A stretch of 64,000 nucleotides of DNA from Myxococcales bacterium (lineage in GTDB: Bacteria > Myxococcota_A > Polyangia > Haliangiales > Haliangiaceae). The stretch's first letter is position 1; every line of letters starts with the position of its first letter. Shown piece by piece: positions 1 to 9,067 of the stretch. The notes beneath the pieces are model-generated. The model was not told the origin of the DNA. It did not search any database and saw only the letters and a program-made list of their open reading frames with translations. Location: the NCBI GenBank assembly GCA_947483555.1, contig CANKMW010000001.1, positions 124,001 to 188,000 of the forward strand, written 5' to 3'. Position numbers and translations under genes: made by a program.

Positions 1-1
1 C

Positions 2-1123
2 GGCGCGTGCGTGCCGGTGCGACCGTGCGCCGGCCCCGCCGACTGCGAGTCGAGCGAGATCTGCAGCGTCACCGGCGCCTGCATCCCCGGCGGCACCTGC
101 CTCGAGGATGGCGACTGCGCCGCCGCCGACTTCTGCAGCGCCAACGGCACCTGCATCCCCGACGGCACCTGTGCGATCGCCGACGACTGCCTGGCCGGCA
201 TGATCTGCGATCCTCAGCACCTGTGCGTGCCCGGCGGCGAGTGCGGCGCCACCGAGGTGGCCATCACCCCGGTGCCGCCCAATCTGCTGATGGTGCTCGA
301 CCGCTCGTGCTCGATGACCGCCGCGGTGGGCGGGGTGCCGAAATGGACCTCGGCGGTCAACGCCGTGAATCAGCTCACCACCAACTTCGGCGCCGACATC
401 CGCTGGGGTCTGACGATGTTCCCCGACACCACCACGCCCAGCTGCGGCCAGGCCACGATCCCGGTCCCGGTCGCCCCCGGTACGGAGACCACGATCCGGA
501 CCCTGTTGACCAGCGCGCTGACGACCACCGACGTCAACTACCCCGACGGTCCGTGCGTGACCAACATCGACAGCGCCATGGAGCAGGCGGCCACCGAGAC
601 CGCCCTCGACGATCCGGCCCGCAAGAGCTTCGTCATGCTGATCACCGACGGTGCGCAATCGGGCTGCAGCCTGGCCGGCGGCGACACCGGCACCACGACC
701 ATCATCTCCAACCTCAACACGATGCGCGACGTGAAGACGTTCGTGGTCGGCTTCGGTGGCGCGACCGACCAGGCCCAGATGGACGCCTTCGCGGTCGCCG
801 GTGGCACCGCGCTGCCGGTGAGCCCGCGCTACTACCAGGCCGACAACGCCGCCGAGCTGGAGATGGCGCTGGGTGCCATCGCCGATCTGGTGATCGGCTG
901 CGACTTCGTGCTCACCAACCCGCCCGCCGACCTCACCGAGCTGTTCGCGTTCTTCAACAACGTGACCTCGGTGCCCCGCGACCCGACCCACACGAACGGC
1001 TGGGACTACGATCCGGTGACGATGACGCTGACGTTCTACGGGGGCTACTGCGACCAGCTCAGCTCCGGGCTGGTCACCGACGTCGACATCGTCTACGGCT
1101 GCGCCGGCCCGACGCCGGACTGA
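2..1123 (+). CDS. Cysteine-rich VWA-domain surface protein, 5' end cut off
   Basis: The reading frame is open to the window edge and the first codons (GAC-VP) match the following repeats, so the true start lies upstream. The first ~80 residues are three or four short cysteine modules of the form C-x-PGGTC. A von Willebrand factor A domain follows from about residue 90. Its MIDAS is visible as DRSCSM (DxSxS), a conserved Thr in the CVTNIDSA stretch, and the Asp of LITDG. VWA domains bind a divalent metal and a protein partner. With so many cysteines the protein is probably extracytoplasmic. It ends with a short cysteine-containing tail. The partner is unknown. Confidence 0.85.
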   Translation, partial: GACVPVRPCAGPADCESSEICSVTGACIPGGTCLEDGDCAAADFCSANGTCIPDGTCAIADDCLAGMICDPQHLCVPGGECGATEVAITPVPPNLLMVLDRSCSMTAAVGGVPKWTSAVNAVNQLTTNFGADIRWGLTMFPDTTTPSCGQATIPVPVAPGTETTIRTLLTSALTTTDVNYPDGPCVTNIDSAMEQAATETALDDPARKSFVMLITDGAQSGCSLAGGDTGTTTIISNLNTMRDVKTFVVGFGGATDQAQMDAFAVAGGTALPVSPRYYQADNAAELEMALGAIADLVIGCDFVLTNPPADLTELFAFFNNVTSVPRDPTHTNGWDYDPVTMTLTFYGGYCDQLSSGLVTDVDIVYGCAGPTPD

Positions 1124-1142
1124 GTCGTGCCATGATGGCGGC

Positions 1143-1598
1143 ATGTGGAAGACGATCCTGGTACCCCACGATTTCTCCAGCTGCGCCAATCAGGCCTCGG
1201 CGCTGGCCCGCGACGTCGCCAAGATCCACGGCGCGCGGTTGGTCCTGCTCCACGTCGCCGAGCTGCCCGCGATGCTCGGACCGACCGCGACCGTGGTGCC
1301 CGACGAGGGCGGTGCGCCGATCTCGGTCCGCGACTACGCGCTGCGCTCGTCGGAGGCGCGGCTCGACGACCTGGCGGCGCGGCTGCGCGTCGACGGCGTC
1401 GAGGTCTCGACCGTGGCGGCGCTCGGCAACGCCGCCACGGAGATCGCCGACTGCGCGACCCGCGAGCAGGTCGATCTGATCGTGATGGGCACCAACGGCC
1501 GCACCGGCCTGGCCCACGTCGTGCTCGGCAGCGTGACCGAGAGGGTGGTGCGACACAGCACGGTGCCGGTGCTCACGGTGCGCGTCACCGAAGCGTAG
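1143..1598 (+). CDS. Universal stress protein (UspA family)
   Basis: This is a 151-residue single-domain Usp protein of normal length. It begins with the typical KTILVPHDFS strand-loop, and residues ~118-140 carry the ATP-binding signature G-x2-G-x9-G-(S/T) (GTNGRTG...GSVTERV). It ends with the usual PVLTVR strand. UspA proteins are cytoplasmic nucleotide-binding stress proteins with no defined reaction. It lies 19 nt behind the VWA gene on the same strand. A CATGAT hexamer sits 6 nt before the ATG, a weak -10 candidate, so it may have its own promoter. Confidence 0.92.
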   Translation: MWKTILVPHDFSSCANQASALARDVAKIHGARLVLLHVAELPAMLGPTATVVPDEGGAPISVRDYALRSSEARLDDLAARLRVDGVEVSTVAALGNAATEIADCATREQVDLIVMGTNGRTGLAHVVLGSVTERVVRHSTVPVLTVRVTEA

Positions 1599-1632
1599 GG
1601 CGTCTCGGGGCCCCGCGCGGCGGCGGCCGTGA

Positions 1633-2412
1633 TCAGAAGCGGCTGAAGTCGGGTGCGCGCTTCGCCATCATGGCGGTCGCCGCCTCGACCGCCTCCTCGG
1701 AGCGCAGCCGCTCCATGAACGCCGCCAGCTCGGCCTCGAGGGCCGCCGCGACCTCGTCCGCGGTCACCCGACGCAGCAGCGCCTTGGTGGCCCGCACGGC
1801 TCCCGGTGCGCGCCGGGCCAGCGCCACCGCGACCTCCTGCGCCTTGGCGATCGGATCCTCGACGACGTCGGTGACGAGGCCCCAGCTGCGCGCCGTCGCG
1901 GCGTCGACCTCGGTGCCGAGCAACAGCATCTCGGCGGCGTGGCGCGGCCCGATCGCGCGCGGCAGGAGCAGGGTCGACGCCGCCTCCGGACACAGCCCGA
2001 GATCGACGAACGGGGTCCGGAAGCGGGCGCTCGGTGCGGCGTAGACGAGATCGCAGTGGAGCAGCATCGTCGTGCCGATGCCGACCGCCCACCCGGCCAC
2101 CGCCGCCACCACCGGACGCGGACACTCGATCAGGTTGCGCAGGAACGTCATCGCCGACAGATCGCCGCCACCGGCGCGCACGCGGGCAAAATCGCCGAGG
2201 TCGTTGCCGGCGGTGAACACCTCGTGGCCGCCGGTGAGCACCACCACCCGCACCGTCGCATCTGCGGCCGCGGCGGCGAGGGCGTCAGCCATCCCGCCGT
2301 ACATGCCGGCGTCGAGCGCGTTCCGCTTGGCCGGACGGTCGAGCAGGATGGTCATGACCCCGGCGGCGACGGAGACCTTGACGTTGCTGGTGGCGGCGGG
2401 GGTGGTGGTCAT
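1633..2412 (-). CDS. Enoyl-CoA hydratase/isomerase family protein
   Basis: This 259-residue crotonase-fold protein shows the N-terminal DRPAKRNALD motif, an oxyanion-hole region (FTAGNDLGDF), and the helix around AGWAVGIGTTMLLHCD, which matches the crotonase signature. The C-terminal half (RSWGLVTDVV...AxExxAFxxRLxSEEA) is also typical. Crotonases hydrate or isomerise enoyl-CoA thioesters in fatty or aromatic acid breakdown; the substrate cannot be named. I chose the ATG at 2412 because it overlaps the TGA of the upstream marR-type gene by 4 nt (ATGA), giving translational coupling. A longer in-frame start lies inside the regulator gene and adds low-complexity Arg-rich residues, so it was rejected. 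Confidence 0.92.
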   Translation of the reverse strand: MTTTPAATSNVKVSVAAGVMTILLDRPAKRNALDAGMYGGMADALAAAAADATVRVVVLTGGHEVFTAGNDLGDFARVRAGGGDLSAMTFLRNLIECPRPVVAAVAGWAVGIGTTMLLHCDLVYAAPSARFRTPFVDLGLCPEAASTLLLPRAIGPRHAAEMLLLGTEVDAATARSWGLVTDVVEDPIAKAQEVAVALARRAPGAVRATKALLRRVTADEVAAALEAELAAFMERLRSEEAVEAATAMMAKRAPDFSRF

Positions 2413-2867
2413 GGCGATGCTCCGTGAGTGGGGATGGCGGCGGCGAGATCGAGCTCGCTCACCTCGGCCAGGAAACGGGCGACCACCGCCAGCTCGTCGG
2501 CGGTGAAGCGGGTCGCGAGCGCGGTGTTGGCGGCCGCGACCAGCGCCCGGCCGCCATCGGCGGCGCGACGGCCGGCGGCGGTCAGGTGGACACGCTGGGC
2601 GCGCGCGTCGTCGGGACATGGGCGGCGGCGCACCAGGCCGGCGACCTCCATGCGATCGGCGAGCCCGGTGATGGCCGCCGGCTGGACGCCGAGCGCCTGC
2701 GCGACGTCACCGGCGCGGTCGCCGTCGTGGCGGGCCAGGTGCAGCAGCGCGCCGAGCTGCGCCGACGACACGCCGAGCCGAGCCCGGCTCAGCTGTTCGA
2801 GCCGCTCGCGGACCCGGTGCGCGGCGCGGTCGAGCGCCAGGAACAGCCGAGGATCCGCCGGCGTCAT
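2409..2867 (-). CDS. MarR-family transcriptional regulator
   Basis: This 152-residue protein has the MarR layout: N-terminal helix, a winged helix (residues ~40-100) with the recognition region QALGVQPAAITGLADRMEVAGLV, a basic Arg-rich wing (RRRPCPDDARAQRVHLTAAG), and a C-terminal dimerisation helix. MarR proteins are usually repressors released by small ligands. It is the first gene of a two-gene operon with the enoyl-CoA hydratase, so an acyl-CoA or aromatic ligand is plausible. A perfect 8-1-8 palindrome lies between candidate -35 and -10 elements directly before its start, so autorepression is likely. The -10 is 5 nt from the ATG, suggesting a leaderless mRNA. Confidence 0.92.
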   Translation of the reverse strand: MTPADPRLFLALDRAAHRVRERLEQLSRARLGVSSAQLGALLHLARHDGDRAGDVAQALGVQPAAITGLADRMEVAGLVRRRPCPDDARAQRVHLTAAGRRAADGGRALVAAANTALATRFTADELAVVARFLAEVSELDLAAAIPTHGASP

Positions 2868-2872
2868 TGCTT

Positions 2873-2907
2873 TCTATATGAACCATAATGGTTCACATGC
2901 AAAGCGA
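2873..2907 (-). promoter_or_regulatory. marR promoter with a perfect palindromic operator
   Basis: Read on the minus strand there is a TTGCAT -35, an 18-nt spacer and a TATAGA -10, then 5 nt to the ATG at 2867. The spacer holds TGAACCAT-A-ATGGTTCA (2879-2895), a perfect inverted repeat with 8-bp arms. This is the expected size and place for a MarR operator that would block RNA polymerase. The sites are seen directly; function is inferred. Confidence 0.72.
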
Positions 2908-2935
2908 TTTCGCGACATTCCTGTCGACCGTGACG

Positions 2936-3340
<405 letters not shown>

Positions 3341-3363
3341 CTCGCGCTACGACTGATCAGCGG

Positions 3364-4176
3364 TCAGTTCACGTTGACGCCGACGCCCAGGCTGCCGAAC
3401 GCCGAGCCGGGCGCGACGATGGTGTCGAGGCGCAGATCGAGCACGAAGACGCGGCCCCGGACCAGCGCCAGGCTGGCACCGGTCGCGACCCCGGGCAGGA
3501 GCTGGGCGTCGACCAGGCCGGGATCGAGCGCGACCACCATCGCCGGTCCGGCTCGCAACCACAGTCGCGGCTGCGGCCAGTACTGGACGGCGACGCTCCA
3601 TGCGTGGCCCATCGCGTTGCCATCGGTGCCGCGGCCGTTGACGAACGCGTAGTTGCCGACCAGTCCGAGTCGCGGCCCGAGCATGCCGCCGATGTAGAGG
3701 CCGAGCGACGGCCACGGTCGGGACGCATCCTCGAGGGCACCCATGCCAGCGTGGACGCCGAACAGCGCGCCCCAGCGCAAGTTGACGTCGCGCGGCGGCC
3801 CCTTGCCGAGCCACACCGATGGTCCGGCGACCTCGACGATGCGACCGGCGGCATCGACGGTCGCCACCACGTCGGTCGCCGTGTTCCACACCCGCCCGGG
3901 CGTTGCTGCGAGCCGGGCGTCGAAGCTGCCAGCGCCGATCCGCAGGTCGCCCGAGACGCTGGGCAGCTCGACGTGGTGGCTGACCCGGGTCCAGGTCAGG
4001 GTCGCTCCGCCGGGCACCTCGGCCACGGTCGCCTTGCCCCAGCGGGCCTCGATCGCGGCGCGGCTGCGCCCGTGCCACGACGCGTTGACCCCGCGGGTGG
4101 CCCGCGTCCCGCTGTAGCAGCCGGCGAGACAGGTGAGCGCGATCCCCGCCACGACGGACTGGATGGTTGGCTTCAC
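3364..4176 (-). CDS. Putative outer-membrane-associated lipoprotein
   Basis: I do not recognise the family. From the GTG at 4176 the protein is 270 residues and starts with a lipoprotein signal peptide: KP, hydrophobic core, then the lipobox LAGC. The longer frame to 4218 adds unneeded residues before the signal. After the lipobox comes a region with Trp/Gly-rich strands ([19 protein letters not shown]) that resembles small outer-membrane assembly lipoprotein folds. The rest alternates hydrophobic and glycine residues ([23 protein letters not shown]), as in small beta-barrels or beta-sandwiches. It may therefore be a lipid-anchored N-terminal domain fused to an outer-membrane beta domain. It diverges from the lipoprotein gene at 4278. 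Confidence 0.72.
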   Translation of the reverse strand: MKPTIQSVVAGIALTCLAGCYSGTRATRGVNASWHGRSRAAIEARWGKATVAEVPGGATLTWTRVSHHVELPSVSGDLRIGAGSFDARLAATPGRVWNTATDVVATVDAAGRIVEVAGPSVWLGKGPPRDVNLRWGALFGVHAGMGALEDASRPWPSLGLYIGGMLGPRLGLVGNYAFVNGRGTDGNAMGHAWSVAVQYWPQPRLWLRAGPAMVVALDPGLVDAQLLPGVATGASLALVRGRVFVLDLRLDTIVAPGSAFGSLGVGVNVN

Positions 4177-4277
4177 GACCGACAGCGTACCGCGCGGCGG
4201 TGAACCGAGGTGCGCCACGGCGCCCGCCGGCGAACCGCCGCTTGCACGCGGTGACGGCGGCGACCAGCATCGCCGCG

Positions 4278-5837
4278 ATGAGAGCCCACGCGTGGTCGTG
4301 TCCGTCGATCCTGGTCTTCGGCTGTTGGTTGTCGAGCGCCGCGTGCGGTGGCAGCGGCGGCGGTGACGACGACGTCGACGTCCCCGGCGACCTGGTGGTC
4401 GCGCTACCGCAAGCGCACGGCGGTGCGCTCGGCGCCAGCGCGGCGGTGTACGCCGAGGTGCCGCTGCGCATCGAGGTCAGCGGGGAGCCCGACACCGTCG
4501 CGGTCAGCTTCCGCAACGCCGAGATCGCCGCGGTGCGCGACGGCAACGACTGGGTCGCGCGGCTGCCCCTCACCGGGGCCCAGGACGGCGACTACCCGGT
4601 GGTCGCCCGTGCCACCGATGGCGGCGGCACCTCGACCGCCGCGGCGACGCTGGTGTTGCGCGCCGCCGGCATGCAGGTCACCGAGGTCGGCCGCGACGGC
4701 AAGGCCGGCACCCCCCGCCTGCACGTCGCCGGCTCGCAGTGGTTTCTGACCTGGACTGATCTGCGCGATGGCGGCCGCAAGGCTCGCATCGCCGAGGTCG
4801 ACGGTGCCGGCCGCTTCGTCGGCGAGCCGCGGGTGTTGCTGACGGCGGCCGAGGACATCATCGCGGCCCGCACGGCGCTTGGTGGCGACGCGGTCGGCGT
4901 GCTCTACCAGCACCCCGGCGGCGGCCCGTACAAGAACGTCTTCGCCGTGGTCGGCCGCGACGGTGCACCGCGGGTTGCGCCGATCGACCTCGATCCGGTC
5001 GGGATGTACGGCTCCTTCGGCGGCGACGTGATCTTCGACGGCGAGGCATTCGTCCTCATCTACCGCATCAACGACGGCGCCGGGACCAGCCACATCCGGT
5101 GGCTGCGCGTCACCGCCGCCGGCCAGGTCACCGGCCCGGTCACGGTCGCCGCCGCCGGCATGGAGAATCCGCACGGCGGCTTCGATCCCATCACCCACAT
5201 CGACGTCGAGCTGGCCGGCAACGCCGTGATGGTCGCCTTCAAGCGCGAGCTCTACGACGCCAGCCTCGAGCTCTCGATCCCCAGGTGCGAGGTCGTCACC
5301 GTCGACAGCAACGGCGGCGTGGGCGAGCTGACCTACGCCGCCACCGGCGGCCTCGACTGGCACCACGACTGTCGCCTGCTGCGCGACAACCGCGGCACGC
5401 TCCTGATGTGGGGCGCGCAGGACCTCACCGACGACAGCACCGAGCCACCCACCGCGCTGCGCGCCGCCACCTTCAACGGCGCCGCCCTCGATGCGGCGCG
5501 CGGCCGCGGCGCGCTGGTGGTGACCGCGCCGCTCCACCGCAGCGAGCCGGCGCTGGTCGACGGCGTGATGGCGTGGCTCGATCAGCGCTCGTACCAGAAC
5601 CTGACCGCGGGCCGCATCGAGCTCTACGCCGCACCCCTGGCGCGACCCGGCGAAGGCGCCGGCCTCGCCGCCGGCCCGCCGACCGTGATCGGCCACGCCC
5701 GCTTCATCGAGGGCACCGCCGAGCTTGGCGGCGTCGCCGCCGGCAGCAACCGGGTCATGGTCTGGATCGACGAGCGCCACGGCGGCTCGATCCTGAACCC
5801 GCGCCCCGAGGTCTACGTCGACACGCTGTGGTACTGA
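4278..5837 (+). CDS. Secreted lipoprotein with N-terminal Ig-like and beta-propeller-like regions
   Basis: The 519-residue product starts at the ATG at 4278 with a signal peptide ending in a Ser-Ala-Ala-Cys lipobox, then a Gly-Gly-Asp-Asp linker. Residues ~40-130 look like an Ig-like domain (regular beta strands with a DGxYPVVARATDGGGT pattern). The remaining ~380 residues contain repeated WxD and D-x-R-x-G turns (TWTDLRDGGRKARIAEV, VWIDERHGG) typical of beta-propeller blades. No catalytic motif is evident. Similar proteins are common in myxobacteria and often contain observation-type propellers of unknown ligand. Frames starting upstream at 4167 overlap the divergent gene and lack a signal peptide at their start. 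Confidence 0.75.
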   Translation: MRAHAWSCPSILVFGCWLSSAACGGSGGGDDDVDVPGDLVVALPQAHGGALGASAAVYAEVPLRIEVSGEPDTVAVSFRNAEIAAVRDGNDWVARLPLTGAQDGDYPVVARATDGGGTSTAAATLVLRAAGMQVTEVGRDGKAGTPRLHVAGSQWFLTWTDLRDGGRKARIAEVDGAGRFVGEPRVLLTAAEDIIAARTALGGDAVGVLYQHPGGGPYKNVFAVVGRDGAPRVAPIDLDPVGMYGSFGGDVIFDGEAFVLIYRINDGAGTSHIRWLRVTAAGQVTGPVTVAAAGMENPHGGFDPITHIDVELAGNAVMVAFKRELYDASLELSIPRCEVVTVDSNGGVGELTYAATGGLDWHHDCRLLRDNRGTLLMWGAQDLTDDSTEPPTALRAATFNGAALDAARGRGALVVTAPLHRSEPALVDGVMAWLDQRSYQNLTAGRIELYAAPLARPGEGAGLAAGPPTVIGHARFIEGTAELGGVAAGSNRVMVWIDERHGGSILNPRPEVYVDTLWY

Positions 5838-5864
5838 CCGCGTCGGATGCTACGATGAGGCGTC

Positions 5865-6177
5865 ATGTCGAGCAGCGCTCGCCGCCTGCACTACGCGTAC
5901 GCCGAATACCTCTCGCTCGAGGACGAGAGCTCGATACGACACGAGTACCTCGATGGCGAGATCTACGCCATGGCCGGCGGGACGCCGGACCACGCCGCGC
6001 TTGCGGCGGCGTCGGTCGCGTGCTCGGCCCGGCGCTGCCACGAGGGTGCCGCGCCTTCAGCTCCGATCTCCGGATCCGCATCGCCGCGTCGGGCCTGAGC
6101 ACGTATCCGGATCTGTCGGTGGTGTGCGGCAAGACACTGACGAGATCTACCGCGATGGCCTCGAGGACGCGGGCTGA
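5865..6177 (+). pseudogene. Decayed Uma2-family endonuclease gene
   Basis: The first frame gives an Uma2 N-terminus (YAEYLSLEDESSIRHEYLDGEIYAMAGG...HAAL), including the Glu-Tyr-Leu-Asp-Gly signature. Near 6012 the reading frame must shift to continue as GRVLGPALPRGCRAFSSDLRI...TYPDLSVVCGK. Near 6130 it jumps again to a typical Uma2 C-terminus (DEIYRDGLEDAG), with the central part missing, including the EVLSPST-type segment. So there is one frameshift plus an internal deletion of roughly 60 codons. An intact homologue lies at 23197. A TACGAT hexamer remains 8 nt before the old start. Confidence 0.8.
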
Positions 6178-6201
6178 AGCTCGGGCTGACGCCGGGAGCG
6201 G

Positions 6202-7839
6202 TCAGTTCAGGTCGGCAGAGATGGTGATGTAGCCGCCGGTGCCGCCCATGTGCACGTCGGTGAGCGAGACCCCCTGCACCGAGGGGATCGGCATCGCGCC
6301 CAGCAACGGCTCGAAGGTGGCGATGGTGGCCTCGACGGCGGCCGGGAACAGCGTCTCGAGCTCGGTGTCGGGCATGCCCATCACGTTCTCGATGATGTCG
6401 GCGCGCAGCGTCGGCAGCTCGATCGCGATGCGGGCGGCGTAGGTGCTCGCGGCCGGCACCACCTTGAGCTTCATCTCCACGGTCATCGCCACCCGCGCCA
6501 TCATCTGGCCATTGGAACGGAACTCGACCAGCAGGTCGGGCATCAGCAGCCGCATCGAGCCATCGGCGGCGGCGCTGACCACCGGCGGCAGCATGGCGTC
6601 GAGACGGACGGCGTCGAACATGCCGAGGTCCTTCTCGATGGCCATGTTGAGACCGCCGCGCGACCAGAAGCCGGTCAGGAGCTGGTTGATGGCGTCATCG
6701 GCCACGGCCAGCGCGATGCCGGCATCGCCACGGCCCGGCGGCGACTGGTTCTCGGTGTAGACGAACTTGCTGCTGGCGCCCAACACGGTGAGCGAACCAT
6801 CGAGGACGACCTCGGCGCCGGCGGCGTCGAACGCCACGCCAGCGGGCGCGACCGCGACCCGCAGGGTCTGGCCGAGCAGGCTCACGTTCTGCGGCCCGAC
6901 CTGGACGCCGGCCAGCGCCTTGTCGACCATCGGCGCCAGGAAGCGCTCGACCGCCCACGCCAGGGTATCGGCGATCTCCTGATCGAGATCGAGCAGGTCG
7001 AGCACCGCGCCCGGGACCCCGCTGGCGGCCAGGTTGAAGCCGGTCAGCACCACGGTCGGGTTGACCAGCTTGACGTCGAAGCGACCATTGACGACGCTGA
7101 TCGCCAGCGTGCCGCGGATGCGGGCGCGCTGGGCGGTGATCGTGATGTCGGTGTCGCCATCGAGACACGCCGCGGCGTAGCGGGCGTGGAGCGGGATCAC
7201 CAGGCCGACCAGCTCGGCGTCGAGCGTGAGGCCGGCGTCGCCGGGGATCAGCGACAGGAAGGCGGTGGCGATGTCGAGGCCGGGCCGGACGCTGACCTTG
7301 CCGTAGAGGCAGTCCTCCTGGCCGTTGGTGAGGCCCTTGGCCACCACCGGGTTGTAGGGAGCGACGAACGAGCCGAGGTCGGCCTGGGTGATCAGCGTGG
7401 CGGCGGTGTCGCCGAGCTTGTCGAAGGCGGCCGCCGACAGGCCGGCGGCGAGGGCGTTCTCGATCACCATGTCGAGCGGTCGCAGATCGCCGGTGACCAC
7501 GCCGCGGGTGTCGCTGGCGACCGCGCCGTCGGCGTCGGTGGCGATGGTGTTGATCAGGTTGGCGCCCGGTTGCACCGTGATCGTGGCGCTGAAGTTGCCG
7601 GCCTGGTCGACGCGAGCGCCGGTCCCGTTGACCTCGACCCGCGCGATGGCGACCGCGCTATCGGGGCTCGGCGTCGCGGTACCGCGGACCTCGATCGTCG
7701 CCAGTCCGGCGGTCATCGTGCCGCGCTCCGGCGACAGCACCTGGAGCTGCGGCGGCTCTGGTCGGTCTGCGACCTCGGCCTGGGTGCAGGCGGCGAGCAG
7801 GGTGGTGGTGGCGAGTCCGAGGATCGTGAGCTTGCGCAT
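6202..7839 (-). CDS. BPI/TULIP-like lipid-binding lipoprotein with Glucodextranase-B-type N-terminal domain
   Basis: The 545-residue protein starts with MRKLTILGL and a lipobox LAAC; the start at 7839 is the one that opens the signal peptide. Residues ~30-110 form an Ig-like domain with an EVNGTGARVDQAGNFSATI motif typical of glucodextranase-B/Big-like domains. The long C-terminal part has the alternating amphipathic strands and helices of the bactericidal-permeability-increasing (TULIP) fold: ALAVADDAINQLLTGFW, LPPVVSAAADGSMRLLMPDLLVEF, and a final PIPSVQGVSL...GGYITISADL. TULIP proteins hold lipids in a tubular cavity. A role in moving or sensing envelope lipids is inferred; no partner is visible nearby. 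Confidence 0.75.
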   Translation of the reverse strand: MRKLTILGLATTTLLAACTQAEVADRPEPPQLQVLSPERGTMTAGLATIEVRGTATPSPDSAVAIARVEVNGTGARVDQAGNFSATITVQPGANLINTIATDADGAVASDTRGVVTGDLRPLDMVIENALAAGLSAAAFDKLGDTAATLITQADLGSFVAPYNPVVAKGLTNGQEDCLYGKVSVRPGLDIATAFLSLIPGDAGLTLDAELVGLVIPLHARYAAACLDGDTDITITAQRARIRGTLAISVVNGRFDVKLVNPTVVLTGFNLAASGVPGAVLDLLDLDQEIADTLAWAVERFLAPMVDKALAGVQVGPQNVSLLGQTLRVAVAPAGVAFDAAGAEVVLDGSLTVLGASSKFVYTENQSPPGRGDAGIALAVADDAINQLLTGFWSRGGLNMAIEKDLGMFDAVRLDAMLPPVVSAAADGSMRLLMPDLLVEFRSNGQMMARVAMTVEMKLKVVPAASTYAARIAIELPTLRADIIENVMGMPDTELETLFPAAVEATIATFEPLLGAMPIPSVQGVSLTDVHMGGTGGYITISADLN

Positions 7840-8158
7840 TCCAGCTTCTCCCGCGTCGGTGGCGGGCACTCCCACAGCAACAATGGTTCCAACCTCGCGA
7901 GATGTGGGTGGTGAGGGCTATCCATCGAGGATGATTCAGGACTGGTGGGTCGATGAGAGGCGGGGTGGATGGAGCCTGGACCCCACCCTGAAGCTGCAGT
8001 AGGCGGCGCCTGCGGTCGCCACGCAGTGCGTCGAAGCGACGCCGTCGGCGACTCGAGCGCGTGGGCGCGGGGTCGCGAAAATCTGATGGTGGCCATCGTG
8101 ATCGCATGGACTTGGCCGTCGCGCTGCGCCGGCCCGCGACTTGCTCGAGAGCGGCAGC
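7840..8158. other. Intergenic region between divergent lipoprotein genes
   Basis: These 319 nt separate two divergent lipoprotein genes and must hold both promoters. I see no gene and no strong repeat. GGCCC-N5-TTGCT at 8131-8145 resembles a sigma-54 site weakly (two -24 mismatches) and lies 13 nt before the plus-strand start. Confidence 0.5.
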
Positions 8159-9019
8159 ATGAAGCGCTGGATCCCGCTGGTCGCCGTCGTCGTGATCTCG
8201 CTTGCCGCCGCCTGCGCCGACTCGGGAGCACCGGCCAACCCCGAGGTCGCGCGTCTGCAGCGCCACTTCGCCACCGTCGACGCCGAGCTGCGCGCCGCCG
8301 ACCTCTCGCAGCTGCAGCCCGCCCAGCGGATCGCGCGCGCGGCCGCCGTCGAGCGACTGCGCCGCTACAGCGACCGCGGCGTCTTCCCCCACAACCACGG
8401 CCGCATCGGCCGCACCCCGTTCTTCGTCGATGCTCACGGCACGCGCTGCGCGATGGCGCACCTGATCGAGGAGGCCGGTGGCGGCGAGCTGGTGGCCACG
8501 ATCGCCGGCAGCCGCAACAATGCCTACGTACCCGAGCTGGCGGACGACCCCGAGCTGGTCGCCTGGCTCGATCGGAATGGCCTGAGCGCGGCCGAGGCGG
8601 CGCGGATCCAGCCGGCCTACGATGGTTGCGGGTTCGAGGACTGCTCCACCGACGTCGACCGCCGCTTCGCCATCGCCAGCCTTGGCCTGGCGGTCATCGA
8701 CGGCGCGGCGATCGCGACCAACCTGCGCGCCGACGCCGGCACCAGCGCCGGCGGCTTCGGCGTGGTGGCCGGCGGCATCACGATGCTGCTCGGCTACGCA
8801 CACGCCGAAGGTCCCGAGCCCCAGCGCTCGCTGGAGCGCGACCTGGGCTGGGTCGACGTCGGGATCGGCGCCGTCACCGCGGCGGTATCGCTGCGAACGC
8901 TGCTGCGCGATCGCTCGGGCGCGCCGGTGTCGGCCGCACCCGCCGGCCCACCCGGAGGATGGTCGGTGGCGCCGATCCTCGGTCCGACCCGCGGCGTGTC
9001 GCTGCGGACGTCATTCTAG
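8159..9019 (+). CDS. Conserved lipoprotein of unknown function with GTRCAMAHLI motif
   Basis: The 286-residue product starts with MKRWIPLV and a lipobox LAAAC. A conserved-looking domain at residues ~50-165 reads FPHN...GRxPFFVDAHGTRCAMAHLIEEAG...VPEL...LVAWLDRNGLSxxEAARIQPAY. I believe similar His/Cys motif blocks occur in uncharacterised secreted proteins of several phyla, but I know no function. The C-terminal half contains hydrophobic stretches (FAIASLGLAVIDGAAIATN, GFGVVAGGITMLLGYA, VDVGIGAVTAAVSL), suggesting two or three membrane or membrane-associated helices. It precedes the PI-PLC-like lipoprotein gene by 48 nt. Confidence 0.7.
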   Translation: MKRWIPLVAVVVISLAAACADSGAPANPEVARLQRHFATVDAELRAADLSQLQPAQRIARAAAVERLRRYSDRGVFPHNHGRIGRTPFFVDAHGTRCAMAHLIEEAGGGELVATIAGSRNNAYVPELADDPELVAWLDRNGLSAAEAARIQPAYDGCGFEDCSTDVDRRFAIASLGLAVIDGAAIATNLRADAGTSAGGFGVVAGGITMLLGYAHAEGPEPQRSLERDLGWVDVGIGAVTAAVSLRTLLRDRSGAPVSAAPAGPPGGWSVAPILGPTRGVSLRTSF

Positions 9020-9067
9020 GAGTCGCTGCCGGCGGTTCGCCGGCCGGGGTCGAGCTACGCTCTCGCC

